This document shows positions 25,539-34,999 of a stretch of DNA of 44,601 nt, in pieces. The stretch comes from Janthinobacterium sp. UMAB-56 (GTDB taxonomy: Bacteria; Pseudomonadota; Gammaproteobacteria; Burkholderiales; Burkholderiaceae_D). The position numbers were made by a program, and so were the translations under genes. The stretch covers positions 49,332 to 93,932 of the forward strand of contig NZ_LT607664.1 of NCBI RefSeq assembly GCF_900095265.1, written 5' to 3'. The notes under the pieces were generated by a model. That model was given only the letters and a program-made list of their open reading frames with translations, did no database searches and was not told where the DNA came from. Every line of letters begins with the position of its first letter. Within the stretch, counting starts at the first letter, position 1.

Positions 25539-25679
25539 GTGGCTTGTCGGGACTGGATTGCGTGAATGGCCCCGGCGGGTAAGCCGGGCTGGTAATTCAA
25601 CTACGTTTGCTGCGGTAAGCCAGTATTATATCTTATAGAAGACTTGGGTTCTACCTCGATCTGCCCCGACTATGCAAAC

Positions 25680-25710
25680 AGGGGCCGGCACGCCTTGCGC
25701 GCCAGCCCCT
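25680..25710 (-). terminator. Probable terminator of the CobD-like gene
   Basis: AGGGGC-c-GGC-a-CGC pairs with GCG-c-GCC-a-GCCCCT, a long GC stem with two mismatches, 54 bases beyond the stop of the minus-strand gene at 25764. The T-tract is weak (TGTTTGC). On the plus strand it is followed by ATTTTAA. Confidence 0.55.
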
Positions 25711-25763
25711 ATTTTAACCTTGTTCCACGCGCAAGGCGCATGGATGGCGCGTGTGCGTCCGCG

Positions 25764-26723
25764 TCAGCCGAGGAAAACGGCGCCCGACATCAATAGCAGC
25801 AGCAACATCCACAGCAGCAAGGCGCGCCAGACCAGGCCAACCGTGCTCTGCAAGGCGCGCGGGCCCGGCTCTTCGCCCGGCAGGATATCGCTTTCGCTGT
25901 CGCTGTCATCGACGGCCAGGTCGGGCGTGACGAGCACGCGGGCCGCCGTTTCCACCGGCGTGCCCAGGCGCACGCCCATGGCGCCGCCGCCGGCCGTCAG
26001 GATGATGCCGATGGCCTCGTCCTGCCAGCGCTGGGCAAAATTGCGCCAGGCGTAGATGGCATCTTCGAAATTGCCGACCACGGCAAAGGCCACGGCCGTC
26101 AGGCGCACGGGGATCCAGTCGATCCAGTAAAAGGCGCGCGCGGCGAACTGACCGAAAGCTTCATTGCGCATGTGCTCGGGCTCGTTCCAGGCGCGCGCCA
26201 GGTATTCGGCCACGCGGTACATCACTGCGCAGGCGGGCCCCAGTGGCATGAGGAACCAGAAGAAGACGCCAAACACATTGCGATGCGTGGTGATCAGGGC
26301 TTTTTCCACGGCGATGCGGGCGATTTCACTCGCTTCCATGCCCACCGTGTCGAGCTTGGTCCAATCGGCCAGCAAGGTGCGAGCGGTCGCTTCGTCGCCG
26401 GCGCTGAGGGCCAGTTGGATGGAGGTAAAGTAATGGCTGTAGTGACGAAAGCCCAGGGTCAGGTAGACGATGAGGACGTTCCAGGCAAAAGCCAGCAGGG
26501 AAAGCTGATAATGCTGCAAGAGCCAGTACACGCCAGCCGCCGGCACCATCAGCACGCCGATCATGAGGAACCAGCCCATGCGGCCATGGTTGGCGTGGCC
26601 GGCATTGAACCAGGTCTCCATGCGCATTGCCAGGCTCTTGATTTCGGCGTAGATCGGATTATCCGCGCGCAAAGGTTTGAGCTGCTCGATCAGCAATGCG
26701 CAAAGTATGGAGAGAAATGTCAT
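25764..26723 (-). CDS. CobD/CbiB-like membrane protein
   Basis: A 319-residue inner-membrane protein starting MTFLSILCALLIEQLKPL, with four to five hydrophobic segments and a terminal membrane helix (ALLLWMLLLLLMSGAVFLG). LIEQLKP..., FWFLMPLGPACAVMYR and YWIDWIPVRLTA are typical of the CobD/CbiB (and AmpE) superfamily. True CobD makes adenosylcobinamide phosphate, but no other cobalamin gene is nearby, so this is more likely the AmpE-like or uncharacterised branch often found beside Nudix genes in betaproteobacteria. AAGGA lies about eight bases before the ATG at 26723; a TTG three bases earlier is less likely. Confidence 0.75.
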   Translation of the reverse strand: MTFLSILCALLIEQLKPLRADNPIYAEIKSLAMRMETWFNAGHANHGRMGWFLMIGVLMVPAAGVYWLLQHYQLSLLAFAWNVLIVYLTLGFRHYSHYFTSIQLALSAGDEATARTLLADWTKLDTVGMEASEIARIAVEKALITTHRNVFGVFFWFLMPLGPACAVMYRVAEYLARAWNEPEHMRNEAFGQFAARAFYWIDWIPVRLTAVAFAVVGNFEDAIYAWRNFAQRWQDEAIGIILTAGGGAMGVRLGTPVETAARVLVTPDLAVDDSDSESDILPGEEPGPRALQSTVGLVWRALLLWMLLLLLMSGAVFLG

Positions 26724-26820
26724 CAAACGTCCTTTTTGTCTTTTTCAGCAATACCGCAATGCCCGCTACGATAGCGCAGTGCAGTGCTGGAATCAAACTT
26801 ATTACGTGCGGGGCAGCATT

Positions 26821-27480
26821 TTACGCGCGCAAGAGGTGAAACAGATTGCGCAGCATGCCGGCGGTGGCGCCCCAAATGTAGAAGCGCTCATACGGCATGG
26901 CGTAGAAAGAGCGCCGCCCGCCGGGCAATTCCACCGACAGGCGCTGATGGTTGAGGCCATCCATGAGGAAGGCCAGCGGCACTTCGAAAATTTCCGCCAC
27001 TTCGGACGGGTCGGCGCGCAGTTCGAACGGTGGCGCCACCAGGCCCACCACGGGCGTGACCTGGTAGCCGGTACCCGTCAGGTAGTCGGGCAGGCAGCCC
27101 AGCACTTCAATGTGCGCGCGCGCCAGGCCGACTTCTTCTTCCGTTTCGCGCAAGGCCGTGGCGGTGGGCGACACATCGAAGGCTTCGCTGCGTCCGCCGG
27201 GAAAGCTGACCTGGCCCGCATGGCTGCTCAGGTTGTCCGTGCGCATGGTCAGCAAGATGGTCAAGCCCTGCGGGCGCTGCACCATAGGAATAAGCACGGC
27301 GGCGCGCACCGGCACGGCGCGGGCGGAGAGGAAATCCTGGGTGATCTCGGGCTGCCAGTCCGGCTGTTCGGCCAGGCGCTGGCGCAGCCAGCCTGGCGTC
27401 AGGCGCGCGGCGTCGAGCGCCGCCTCGCCGGCGATCGAATCGATGGCGAGTTGTTTGGGATCAAATGCGATGGTGGCCAT
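26821..27480 (-). CDS. Nudix hydrolase, CoA pyrophosphatase-like
   Basis: A 219-residue protein. The Nudix box runs from FPGGRSEAFD through TALRETEEEVGL near residues 110-135, containing the REXXEE metal-binding core. The upstream VLIPMVQRPQGLTILLTMR and the downstream LPDYLTGTGYQVTPVVGL match the CoA-pyrophosphatase (NudL/Nudt7-type) subfamily. These enzymes cleave coenzyme A or acyl-CoA to phosphopantetheine products. The start is the ATG at 27480, with GAGG nine bases upstream; an upstream frame extension has no support. It is separated from rplS by a hairpin. Confidence 0.85.
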   Translation of the reverse strand: MATIAFDPKQLAIDSIAGEAALDAARLTPGWLRQRLAEQPDWQPEITQDFLSARAVPVRAAVLIPMVQRPQGLTILLTMRTDNLSSHAGQVSFPGGRSEAFDVSPTATALRETEEEVGLARAHIEVLGCLPDYLTGTGYQVTPVVGLVAPPFELRADPSEVAEIFEVPLAFLMDGLNHQRLSVELPGGRRSFYAMPYERFYIWGATAGMLRNLFHLLRA

Positions 27481-27512
27481 GGCAGCTTGCCTCAATAGCA
27501 ATTCAGAATAAA

Positions 27513-27538
27513 AAAAGGGCACCCTGAGGCACCCTTTT
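27513..27538 (-). terminator. Terminator of the rpsP-rimM-trmD-rplS operon
   Basis: AAAAGGG / CCCTTTT arms flank a short inner CC/GG stem with a symmetrical CA/CA internal loop, and the minus strand continues with a T-run. It begins about 20 bases after the rplS stop. Confidence 0.65.
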
Positions 27539-27557
27539 CCCAACGCAGACGCTGATA

Positions 27558-27941
27558 TTACGCGCTTGCTTTCGCCACAACGCGGCGATTTGGCAATTTT
27601 TCTTTGATACGCGCCGATTTACCCGAACGCTCACGCAGATAGTACAGCTTGGCGCGGCGAACATCACCACGGCGTTTCACTTCGATCGAAGCGATCAGCG
27701 GCGAGTACAGTTGGAACGTACGCTCGACGCCTTCGCCGGACGAGATCTTGCGAACGATGAAGTTCGAGTTCAGGCCACGGTTACGACGGGAGATAACGAC
27801 GCCTTCGTAAGCCTGGGCGCGCTTGCGCGTACCTTCGACTACGTTGACGCTGACGATAACGGTATCGCCTGGTGCGAATTCAGGAATGGTTTTACCCAGA
27901 CGAGCAATTTCTTCCTGCTCTAATTGTTGAATCAAGTCCAT
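27558..27941 (-). CDS. rplS: 50S ribosomal protein L19
   Basis: A 127-residue protein starting [20 protein letters not shown] with the conserved [28 protein letters not shown] and [18 protein letters not shown] segments. It lies at the interface between the two ribosomal subunits. The open frame extends upstream, but the GGAG eight bases before 27941 and family length fix the start. It is the last gene of the rpsP operon. Confidence 0.98.
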   Translation of the reverse strand: MDLIQQLEQEEIARLGKTIPEFAPGDTVIVSVNVVEGTRKRAQAYEGVVISRRNRGLNSNFIVRKISSGEGVERTFQLYSPLIASIEVKRRGDVRRAKLYYLRERSGKSARIKEKLPNRRVVAKASA

Positions 27942-28073
27942 TTTTATAACTCCGAAAACCATCATGCCGGCGCACTGTGGATAGCAAGTATCCGCCCGGT
28001 AGAGGATGGGTAACACAATATGGGCAACATGCCCGGCACTGCAAAGCCACCCTGCTTGCCGTCCGAAAACGGC

Positions 28074-28820
28074 TTACAGGCTGGCCAGAAATTTTTCGTC
28101 GGTCTTGCTGAGCAAGCCGGCGGCGCGTGCGCTGACCAGCAGGTCAGGCCGCTTTGTCGCGGTCGCTTCCAGCATGCGCTGGCGGCGCCACTTGACGATC
28201 TCGGCATGATTGCCACCCATCAAGACGGGCGGCACGGCCATGCCTTCATACGTTTCAGGCCGCGTATAATGCGGCGAATCGAGCAAGCCATTGACGAAGC
28301 TATCCTCGATGGCCGATGCCTCGGTGTTCAAGACACCCGGCAACAGGCGGATCACCGCATCCATCAGCGCCATGGCAGGCAATTCACCGCCCGACAGGAC
28401 GAAGTCGCCGACGCTGATCTCTTCGTCGACGCAACGGTCCAGCAAACGCTGGTCCACGGCTTCATAGCGGCCACACAAGATCACCAAACCAGGTTCGGCT
28501 TTCAACTGCGTGACACGCTCATGCGTCAACGGACGGCCTTGCGGCGACATGAACACCACGCGGGGCGCCGCCAGGCCGAGATCGGTCTGGCGTTGCTTTG
28601 CTGCATTAATTGTCGCTTCGAGTGGACGGGCCATCATCACCATGCCGGGGCCGCCGCCATATGGGCGGTCATCCACGGTGCGGTGATTGTCGCTGGTGAA
28701 ATCACGGGGATTCCACAGCGACAAGCCACATCTACCCTGCTCGAAGGCACGCCGGGTCACACCCGACTGCGTCAGCGCGGCAAACATTTCCGGGAACAGG
28801 GTCACGACATCAAATTGCAT
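28074..28820 (-). CDS. trmD: tRNA (guanine-37-N1)-methyltransferase
   Basis: A 248-residue SPOUT methyltransferase. [13 protein letters not shown], the [10 protein letters not shown] segment, the trefoil-knot region [17 protein letters not shown] and [15 protein letters not shown] are all visible. It methylates G37 next to the anticodon using S-adenosylmethionine, preventing +1 frameshifting. The usual GRYEGVD has Ala for the second Gly. The gene is third in rpsP-rimM-trmD-rplS. A 132-base gap to rplS contains no other gene. Confidence 0.97.
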   Translation of the reverse strand: MQFDVVTLFPEMFAALTQSGVTRRAFEQGRCGLSLWNPRDFTSDNHRTVDDRPYGGGPGMVMMARPLEATINAAKQRQTDLGLAAPRVVFMSPQGRPLTHERVTQLKAEPGLVILCGRYEAVDQRLLDRCVDEEISVGDFVLSGGELPAMALMDAVIRLLPGVLNTEASAIEDSFVNGLLDSPHYTRPETYEGMAVPPVLMGGNHAEIVKWRRQRMLEATATKRPDLLVSARAAGLLSKTDEKFLASL

Positions 28821-28870
28821 CGTTCACCATCCTGCAAAGTTTGCCCGGCGCATTGTTAAGCGCAGGCGGT

Positions 28871-29428
28871 TTAATAATCGAGGCCCCAGTCGACCGTGAT
28901 CTTGTTGGCGGTCTTGTCAACGTTAATGACAAACTGACCAACAAACGGGATCAGGCGCTCAGGCGCCTTTTCAACGGTCTCATCGGCAGTGGCGACGGGC
29001 GTAACGCGCAAGATCGACTGCGGACCATTGCTCATCATGTCGTGCACTGTGCCGAGGCACTCGCCTTGCAAATTCTCGACTGTCAGTCCGATCAGATCGG
29101 ACCAATAAAATTCATCGGCCGTCAGCGTCGGGAAATGGCTACGCGGAATTTGCACAGAGACGCCTTTCAGCGCTTCTGCGGCATCCCGCCCGACCACACC
29201 CACCAGCTGGGCCACGACGTCGCCGCCGTGTAACTTCGCTTGCCTGACTTGAACATCATGCAAGGTCGGTTTATCAAACCACCAGGTTTTGACGCTTAAT
29301 AATGCATCCGCGTCGTCGGAGAAAGGAGTGATCCTGACTCCGCCAGCAATGCCATAAGCACCGGAGACATAGCCTACCTGTACCAGGTCATCGGGGACTT
29401 TCACCCCGGATGCAGTCTTGACCGTCAA
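28871..29428 (-). CDS. rimM: 16S rRNA processing protein RimM
   Basis: A 185-residue protein with the N-terminal RimM domain (VQVGYVSGAYGIAGGVRITPF) and a C-terminal PRC-barrel (EFYWSDLIGLTVEN, LIPFVGQFVINVD). RimM binds ribosomal protein S19 and helps mature the 30S head. It sits 13 bases after rpsP and 50 bases before trmD in the conserved operon. An N-terminal addition of about 12 residues before the RimM fold is normal. Confidence 0.96.
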   Translation of the reverse strand: MTVKTASGVKVPDDLVQVGYVSGAYGIAGGVRITPFSDDADALLSVKTWWFDKPTLHDVQVRQAKLHGGDVVAQLVGVVGRDAAEALKGVSVQIPRSHFPTLTADEFYWSDLIGLTVENLQGECLGTVHDMMSNGPQSILRVTPVATADETVEKAPERLIPFVGQFVINVDKTANKITVDWGLDY

Positions 29429-29441
29429 ACCAGTGATCTAA

Positions 29442-29693
29442 TTAAGCTGCTGCTTTGTTGTTGCTAGCTACCAGGCGAGCAACGGTTGGCGACAATTGTG
29501 CGCCAACGCCTTGCCAGTAGGCCAGACGGTCTGCGGTGATACGCAGTGGAACTTCGCCACCTTGCGCCATCGGGTTGTAAAAACCGATACGCTCAATGAA
29601 GCGACCATCGCGGCGATTGCGCGAATCAGTAGCGACGATGTTGAAGAACGGGCGCTTCTTGGCGCCTCCACGAGCTAAACGAATAACGACCAT
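29442..29693 (-). CDS. rpsP: 30S ribosomal protein S16
   Basis: An 83-residue protein, [17 protein letters not shown] followed by [22 protein letters not shown], the standard bS16 sequence. It is the first gene of the operon and is preceded by a good promoter at 29734-29763. Confidence 0.98.
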   Translation of the reverse strand: MVVIRLARGGAKKRPFFNIVATDSRNRRDGRFIERIGFYNPMAQGGEVPLRITADRLAYWQGVGAQLSPTVARLVASNNKAAA

Positions 29694-29733
29694 AATATTT
29701 CCAAAAAGTGTGCTGAGGCGGAAAAAGCCGCAA

Positions 29734-29763
29734 ATTATAGCGCGCTTTACCGCCAGGCAGCAA
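29734..29763 (-). promoter_or_regulatory. Sigma70 promoter of the rpsP operon
   Basis: On the minus strand TTGCTG, 18 bases, TATAAT (a perfect -10) lie about 40 bases before the rpsP ATG. Confidence 0.7.
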
Positions 29764-29981
29764 GCGTTATGATGACGGGCGTGTAATTTGGGCTAATCAA
29801 ACATTATGACCAGTCATGGCCGAAGACGCAATAGGCGCGTGCGTCTATCGTGCCGGTAATGCCACTCCCAGGCAGCACAAGCGCGCGACAACATCGCCTG
29901 CGCGCCGTCTGAAAGTGCTATCGTTGCGGCAGGCAATGACCGATACTGGCAATCTTTACCGATGAGCAACTCTGGAGTCCC

Positions 29982-30416
29982 ATGACCACCGCTACCATTT
30001 TGCAACAGTCGCACAAGAACAAGGCCGTCACGACACTACTGGCTTTCCTGTTGGGCATGCTAGGCGCCCACCGCTTCTACTTGCATGGCGCCAAAGACCG
30101 CTGGGGCTGGCTACACCTGGCCGCCCTGCCTGCCACCGTGCTGCTGCACCAACTGCTACCCGACGCCGACTGGTTTTTCCAGATATTGCCGCTGACCTTG
30201 TCCGCCCTGGGCGGCTTCCTGGAAGCGCTGGTCCTGGGCTTGATGCCGGACGACAAGTGGGATGCGCGCTACAACGCCGCCTCCGGCCACCTGTCGGACA
30301 CGGGCTGGCCCCTGGCCGTGGTGCTGGTCGCTACCTTGATGCTAGGCGCAGGCGTGCTGATCGCTACCATGGCGCGCCTCTTCGACTTGCTATATACGGG
30401 CGGCGCCTACGGCTAA
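29982..30416 (+). CDS. TM2-domain membrane protein
   Basis: A 144-residue protein. The segment KNKAVTTLLAFLLGMLGAHRFYLHG (split here: first helix about residues 13-32, then the conserved GAHRFYLG-like turn) is the TM2 domain signature, followed by a second hydrophobic region, a third (FFQILPLTLSALGGFLEALV) and a fourth near the C-terminus. An inner-membrane location is predicted. No molecular function is established for bacterial TM2 proteins. It is monocistronic; the next gene begins 135 bases later with its own probable -10 (TATACT near 30492). Confidence 0.8.
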   Translation: MTTATILQQSHKNKAVTTLLAFLLGMLGAHRFYLHGAKDRWGWLHLAALPATVLLHQLLPDADWFFQILPLTLSALGGFLEALVLGLMPDDKWDARYNAASGHLSDTGWPLAVVLVATLMLGAGVLIATMARLFDLLYTGGAYG

Positions 30417-30551
30417 TTTCCCCACGGAAATAGCATCACTCCGGCCCCCTGCACGCACATGTAAGTGTTGGTAAGCAATCATGATTTTCCTCTATACTGC
30501 ATGCACAATGCCGGCATTACTGGCACATTCAACACCCCCTAGGAGAAGATC

Positions 30552-31178
30552 ATGATTCGTCGCCCACTCATCCTCGCAGTCGCCATCACGGCCCTGTTCA
30601 GCACCTCCGCCTTCGCGCAAAACCTGTCGCCGAAGGCGCAATACGCTTACGACACGAAGCAAGCCAGCACGCGCTATGCGGACGACAAGAAATTGTGCGC
30701 AGAAGAAAGCAGCTCGAAAGCCCGCATGCAATGCCTGCGCGACGCCAAGGGCGAATACGACCAGGCCATCATCAACGCCAAGGCGGCGCAAAAAGCGGGC
30801 AATTCCTACGCCAACCAGCCTTCCAAGCAGCCGCAGCACCAAATCTGCGCCGATTGCGGCAAGGTGCTGGCAGTCAATGTCGCTGAAAAAGCGGGCGAAG
30901 GCGGCGCGCTGGGCCTGATCGGCGGCGGCGTGGCTGGCGCCCTGCTGGGCCGCCAGGTGGGCGGCGGACGCGGCAAGGACCTGGCTACCCTGGCAGGCGC
31001 CGCTGGCGGCGCTTACGCAGGCAAGCAAGTCGAAGGCCACATGAAGAATGCCAAGACCTGGACCGTCACCGTGCAATATGAAACGGGCGCCAAGGCCGAT
31101 TTCGCGTTTGACCAGGACCCTGGCCTGGCGGCTGGCGACTTGGTACGCAATTCCGGCAACGGCATCGCCCGCCGATAA
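30552..31178 (+). CDS. Glycine-zipper envelope protein
   Basis: A 208-residue exported protein with a signal peptide (MIRRPLILAVAITALFSTSAFA, cleavage before QNLSPK). The middle carries a CxxC pair (ICADCGKV) and two Gly-rich zipper segments (GALGLIGGGVAGALLG and LATLAGAAGGAYAG, about residues 116-158) as in 17-kDa surface antigen/Glycine-zipper 2TM proteins. The C-terminal part resembles the small beta domain of that family. It probably sits in the outer membrane or periplasm. AGGAG lies seven bases before the ATG. A bidirectional terminator follows the gene. Confidence 0.8.
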   Translation: MIRRPLILAVAITALFSTSAFAQNLSPKAQYAYDTKQASTRYADDKKLCAEESSSKARMQCLRDAKGEYDQAIINAKAAQKAGNSYANQPSKQPQHQICADCGKVLAVNVAEKAGEGGALGLIGGGVAGALLGRQVGGGRGKDLATLAGAAGGAYAGKQVEGHMKNAKTWTVTVQYETGAKADFAFDQDPGLAAGDLVRNSGNGIARR

Positions 31179-31222
31179 GAGTGCCTGAACGCTTTCCCAA
31201 GCATTCTTGATAGAAATAAAAA

Positions 31223-31253
31223 AGCGCTGGAGATCACTCTCCAGCGCTCTTTT
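31223..31253. terminator. Bidirectional Rho-independent terminator
   Basis: A perfect 11-bp stem AGCGCTGGAGA / TCTCCAGCGCT with a 4-base loop (TCAC) is flanked by an A-run on the left and a T-run on the right. It can therefore terminate both the glycine-zipper gene (plus) and the acyl-CoA dehydrogenase operon (minus). Confidence 0.93.
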
Positions 31254-31288
31254 TGCATTTTGCCGGCAGTCACCGGCAAAGATGCAAC

Positions 31289-33079
31289 TTAAAACTGCTC
31301 TTCCGACAAGGCCATCACGCCGGCGCTGCCGTCGATGATGGTGGCGCGCAAGCCCGGTGCTTGCGACAGGATGTGGTCGGCAAAGAAGCGCGCCGTGGCG
31401 ATTTTTGCCTTGTAGAACGAGGCGTCGCCACTACCTTCTCCCAGCCTTTGCTGCGCCACCACGGCTGCGCGTGCCATTTGCCAGCCGCCCAGCACGATGC
31501 CCGCCAGTTTCAGATACGGCACGCTGCCCGCGAACACGGCCTTGATATCCGTCTTCATGTTCGCCACCACGTATTCCACCACCGCTTCCAGCGCGGCACT
31601 GCCTTCGGCCAGATGGCGCTGCATGGCCTGGAAGTCGGCGCCAGAGAGCTCGCCCAACTGGGCTTCTGTGGCGCGCACCTGGGCAATGATGGCTTTCGCC
31701 ACGGCGCCGCCGTCGCGCACCGTCTTGCGCCCCACCAGGTCGTTAGCCTGGATGGCCGTCGTGCCTTCGTAAATGGTGAGAATCTTGGCGTCGCGATAAT
31801 GCTGGGCGGCGCCTGTTTCCTCAATAAAACCCATGCCGCCATGCACTTGCACGCCGTCGCGCGTGACGTCCTGCGACATTTCCGTGGCCCAGCCCTTGAT
31901 CACGGGCACCAGGTATTCATAGGTGGCCAGGCTTTCCGCGCGCACGTCGGCGTCCGGATGGTGATGCGCCACGTCGCTGATGGCCGCGCCCACGTAGGCC
32001 AGCGCGCGCGCCGCCTCCGTCTGCGAACGCATGGACATCAGCATGCGGCGCACGTCCGGGTGATGGATGATGGAGACAGGACCCGTGGACCCCGCCAGGT
32101 CGCGCGACTGTACGCGGTCCTTGGCGAACGCCACGGCCTGCTGATAGGCGCGCTCGGCCAGGCCGATGCCTTGCAGGCCGACGCCGAAGCGGGCCGCGTT
32201 CATCATGATGAACATGTATTCGAGGCCGCGGTTTTCCTCGCCCACCAGGGTACCGATGGCGCCGCCATGGTCGCCAAACTGCAGCACCGCCGTCGGGCTG
32301 GCCTTGATGCCCAGCTTGTGTTCGATGGAAACGCAATGAGCGTCGTTGCGCTCACCGAGACTGCCGTCCGCATTGACGAGGAATTTCGGCACGATGAACA
32401 GCGAAATGCCTTTCACGCCAGCGGGCGCGTCCGGCGTGCGGGCCAGCACCAGGTGGACGATATTTTCCGCCATATCGTGCTCGCCATAGGTGATGAAAAT
32501 CTTCGTGCCGAAGACTTTATAGGTGCCGTCGCCCTGGGGCACGGCGCGCGTGCGCACGGCGGCCAGGTCGGAACCGGCTTGCGGCTCCGTCAGGTTCATG
32601 GTGCCCGTCCACTTGCCCGACACCAGGTTTTCCAGGTAGACCGCCTTCTGCTCATCGCTGCCGGCCGTCAAGAGCGCCTCGATGGCGCCGTCCGACAGCA
32701 GGGCTACCAGGGCAAACGAGATGCTGGCCGAGTTGAGCATTTCGATGCAGGGCGTGGCCAGCAGCTTGGGCAAGCCCTGGCCGCCGAACTCGGTCGGGTG
32801 CTGCACGCCTTGCCAACCTGCTTCGCCATAGGCCTTGAAGGCTTCCTTGAAGCCTTTCGATGTGGTCACCTGCCCGTCGTGCCAGAAGCTCGGCTCCTTG
32901 TCGCTGGGCCAGTTCAGGGGGGCCACTATGCCGCCGCAGAATTTGGCGTTCTCTTCCAGCACGGCCTCGGCCGTATCGGGCGTGGCATCTTCGCAGCCCG
33001 GTAAGGTATGGACTTCGGCCAGACCGGCCAGTTCGTTCATGACGAACAACATGTCTTTCAGCGGGGCTTGATAGCTCAT
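31289..33079 (-). CDS. Acyl-CoA dehydrogenase (DmdC/AcdA-like, C-terminal extended)
   Basis: A 596-residue flavoprotein. Typical segments are EMLNSASISFALVALLSDGA, NLTEPQAGSDLAAVRT (FAD/substrate contact), FGTKIFITYGEHD, then VHGGMGFIEETGAAQHYRDA and the EGTTAIQANDLVGRK block that carries the catalytic glutamate region. It has an extra C-terminal helical domain (DUF1974-like position, about residues 470-590), as in the long-chain or DmdC-like branch. It oxidises acyl-CoA to enoyl-CoA and passes electrons to the EtfAB flavoprotein encoded just upstream. GGAG lies seven bases before the ATG at 33079; a GTG at 33085 is an alternative. Exact chain-length specificity cannot be read. Confidence 0.9.
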   Translation of the reverse strand: MSYQAPLKDMLFVMNELAGLAEVHTLPGCEDATPDTAEAVLEENAKFCGGIVAPLNWPSDKEPSFWHDGQVTTSKGFKEAFKAYGEAGWQGVQHPTEFGGQGLPKLLATPCIEMLNSASISFALVALLSDGAIEALLTAGSDEQKAVYLENLVSGKWTGTMNLTEPQAGSDLAAVRTRAVPQGDGTYKVFGTKIFITYGEHDMAENIVHLVLARTPDAPAGVKGISLFIVPKFLVNADGSLGERNDAHCVSIEHKLGIKASPTAVLQFGDHGGAIGTLVGEENRGLEYMFIMMNAARFGVGLQGIGLAERAYQQAVAFAKDRVQSRDLAGSTGPVSIIHHPDVRRMLMSMRSQTEAARALAYVGAAISDVAHHHPDADVRAESLATYEYLVPVIKGWATEMSQDVTRDGVQVHGGMGFIEETGAAQHYRDAKILTIYEGTTAIQANDLVGRKTVRDGGAVAKAIIAQVRATEAQLGELSGADFQAMQRHLAEGSAALEAVVEYVVANMKTDIKAVFAGSVPYLKLAGIVLGGWQMARAAVVAQQRLGEGSGDASFYKAKIATARFFADHILSQAPGLRATIIDGSAGVMALSEEQF

Positions 33080-33096
33080 CTTCACTCTCCAAGAAA

Positions 33097-33141
33097 AAAG
33101 CCACGCGCGGCTCGCCGTGTGGGGCGGGCCGGCGTGGCTTT
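33097..33141 (-). terminator. Probable terminator or attenuator after etfA
   Basis: On the minus strand AAAGCCACGC and GCGTGGCTTT form a 10-bp stem around a GC-rich loop, followed by a T-run. It lies between etfA and the acyl-CoA dehydrogenase gene, so it probably reduces dehydrogenase expression relative to etfBA rather than blocking it, or the dehydrogenase has another promoter. Confidence 0.7.
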
Positions 33142-33170
33142 GTGATATACAAAACCTAGATGGGTGTGAC

Positions 33171-34103
33171 TTAACCCAGTTCTTTCACCAGTTGCGGCAC
33201 GATCTCGAACAGATCGCCCACGATGCCGTAGTCGGCCACGGCAAAGATCGGCGCTTCCGGATCCTTGTTGATGGCGACGATGGTTTTCGAGTCTTTCATG
33301 CCGGCCAGATGCTGGATCGCGCCCGAGATGCCGACAGCGATGTACAGCGATGGGGCGACGATCTTGCCCGTCTGGCCAACCTGCCAGTCGTTCGGCACGA
33401 AGCCGGCGTCGACGGCGGCGCGCGAAGCACCCATGGCGGCGCCCAGCTTGTCGGCCAGCGGTTCCAGGATGTGGAAGTTCTCGGCCGAACCCATGCCACG
33501 GCCGCCCGACACGATGATTTTCGCGGCGGTCAGTTCAGGACGGTCCGACTTCGCCAGTTCGCGGCCCACGAAGGCCGACTTGCCGGCGTCGGCAACGGCG
33601 GAGATCGTTTCCGTGGCAGCCGAACCGCCGGTAGCGGCGGCCGCATCGAAACCGGTGGTACGCACGGTGATGACCTTGACCTTGTCGCCAGATTGCACGG
33701 TGGCAATGGCGTTACCGGCGTAGATCGGGCGCTCGAAGGTATCCGGGGAATCGACCTTGGTGATTTCCGAGATTTGCGCCACGTCCAGCTTGGCGGCCAC
33801 GCGCGGCAGGATGTTCTTGCCGTAGGCGGTGGCTGGCGCCAGGATGTGGCTGTAGTTGCCGGCGATGGCCAGCACTTGCTCGGCCACGTTTTCAGCCAGG
33901 CCGTCGGCGAAGTACGGCGCGTCGGCGACGATGACTTTCGTCACGCCGGCGATTTGCGCGGCGGCAGCGGCAGCAGCCGAGGCGTTCGAACCTGCGACCA
34001 GCACGTGCACGTCGCCGCCGCACTGGGCAGCCGCGGTCACGGTGTGGTGGGTGCTACCCTTTAAGGTAGCGTTGTCGTGTTCAGCAATAACTAATGCGAC
34101 CAT
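33171..34103 (-). CDS. etfA: Electron transfer flavoprotein alpha subunit
   Basis: A 310-residue protein starting [16 protein letters not shown]. The C-terminal FAD-binding half is well preserved: [60 protein letters not shown] and [13 protein letters not shown]. It pairs with EtfB to carry electrons from acyl-CoA dehydrogenases to ETF-quinone oxidoreductase. 42 bases separate it from etfB. Confidence 0.97.
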   Translation of the reverse strand: MVALVIAEHDNATLKGSTHHTVTAAAQCGGDVHVLVAGSNASAAAAAAAQIAGVTKVIVADAPYFADGLAENVAEQVLAIAGNYSHILAPATAYGKNILPRVAAKLDVAQISEITKVDSPDTFERPIYAGNAIATVQSGDKVKVITVRTTGFDAAAATGGSAATETISAVADAGKSAFVGRELAKSDRPELTAAKIIVSGGRGMGSAENFHILEPLADKLGAAMGASRAAVDAGFVPNDWQVGQTGKIVAPSLYIAVGISGAIQHLAGMKDSKTIVAINKDPEAPIFAVADYGIVGDLFEIVPQLVKELG

Positions 34104-34145
34104 GATGTGTCCTGTAATTGTTCTGGATAAACGGCGGGGCCGCGC

Positions 34146-34895
34146 TTAGATGACTTTGGCTTCGGTACGCAGCTTGGCGACCAGGGTAGCGACGTCCGGC
34201 ACCTTGATGCCGGCCGAGCGCTTGGCTGGCTCGACGACTTTCAAGGTCTTCAGGCGTGGCGCAACGTCGACGCCCAGGTCTTCCGGCTTGACGGTCTCGA
34301 GCGGCTTTTTCTTTGCCTTCATGATGTTCGGCAAGGTCACATAGCGTGGCTCGTTCAGGCGCAAATCGGTGGTGATGATCGCTGGCAAGGTCAACGCCAG
34401 GGTTTCCAGGCCGCCATCGACTTCGCGCGTGACCGTGACTTTGCCGTCTTCCAGCACGACTTTCGAGGCGAACGTGGCTTGTGGCCAACCCAGCAGGGCT
34501 GCCAGCATCTGGCCGGTCTGGTTGCTGTCATCATCGATGGCTTGCTTGCCCAGGATGATCAGTTGCGGCTGCTCTTTCTCGGCCAGGGCTTTCACCAGCT
34601 TGGCCACGGCCAGCGGTTCCAGTTCAGTCGTCGTTTCCACCAGGATGCCGCGGTCGGCGCCGATGGCCATGGCCGTGCGCAGGGTTTCCTGGCACTGCGT
34701 CACGCCGCAGGAGATGGCGACCACTTCAGTGACCTTGCCGGCTTCTTTCAGGCGCATCGCTTCTTCCAGCGCGATCTCATCGAAAGGGTTCATCGACATT
34801 TTGACGTTGGCGGTATCGACGCCAGTGCCGTCACTCTTGACGCGGACTTTGACGTTATAGTCGACCACGCGTTTGACGGGTACCAAGACTTTCAT
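34146..34895 (-). CDS. etfB: Electron transfer flavoprotein beta subunit
   Basis: A 249-residue protein starting [20 protein letters not shown]. The AMP-binding beta-subunit features are present, including [37 protein letters not shown] and the docking-loop-like [18 protein letters not shown]. It is the first gene of the etfB-etfA-acyl-CoA dehydrogenase unit. A TATAAT -10 and a perfect palindrome lie upstream, so transcription is probably controlled by a fatty-acid-responsive regulator. Confidence 0.97.
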   Translation of the reverse strand: MKVLVPVKRVVDYNVKVRVKSDGTGVDTANVKMSMNPFDEIALEEAMRLKEAGKVTEVVAISCGVTQCQETLRTAMAIGADRGILVETTTELEPLAVAKLVKALAEKEQPQLIILGKQAIDDDSNQTGQMLAALLGWPQATFASKVVLEDGKVTVTREVDGGLETLALTLPAIITTDLRLNEPRYVTLPNIMKAKKKPLETVKPEDLGVDVAPRLKTLKVVEPAKRSAGIKVPDVATLVAKLRTEAKVI

Positions 34896-34951
34896 AGCTA
34901 TGCCTTTGGGAAATTATAAAAATGACGGATCAAGTGCTGATTGTGCGTTCG

Positions 34952-34999
34952 ATTATAAGAGAAATTTGAATCCTGAACCGAATTTAAGCACGATCGTGC
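34952..34999 (-). promoter_or_regulatory. etfBA promoter region with perfect palindromic operator
   Basis: On the minus strand a TATAAT -10 (34952-34957) lies about 57 bases before the etfB ATG. Some 30 bases further upstream is the perfect 12-bp palindrome GCACGATCGTGC (34988-34999). The -35 is poor. TetR-type fatty acid regulators of betaproteobacteria bind palindromes of this kind, so FadP/PsrA-like control is a reasonable inference. Confidence 0.6.

Noticed and set aside
27942..28073. Possible small gene or RNA in the trmD-rplS gap
   Set aside because: No ORF with a ribosome-binding site and no stable hairpin; rplS frame extension into the gap lacks support.
31253..33004. 583-codon plus-strand open frame opposite the acyl-CoA dehydrogenase gene
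   Set aside because: Antisense to a clearly conserved flavoprotein; composition is that of a GC-rich shadow frame.
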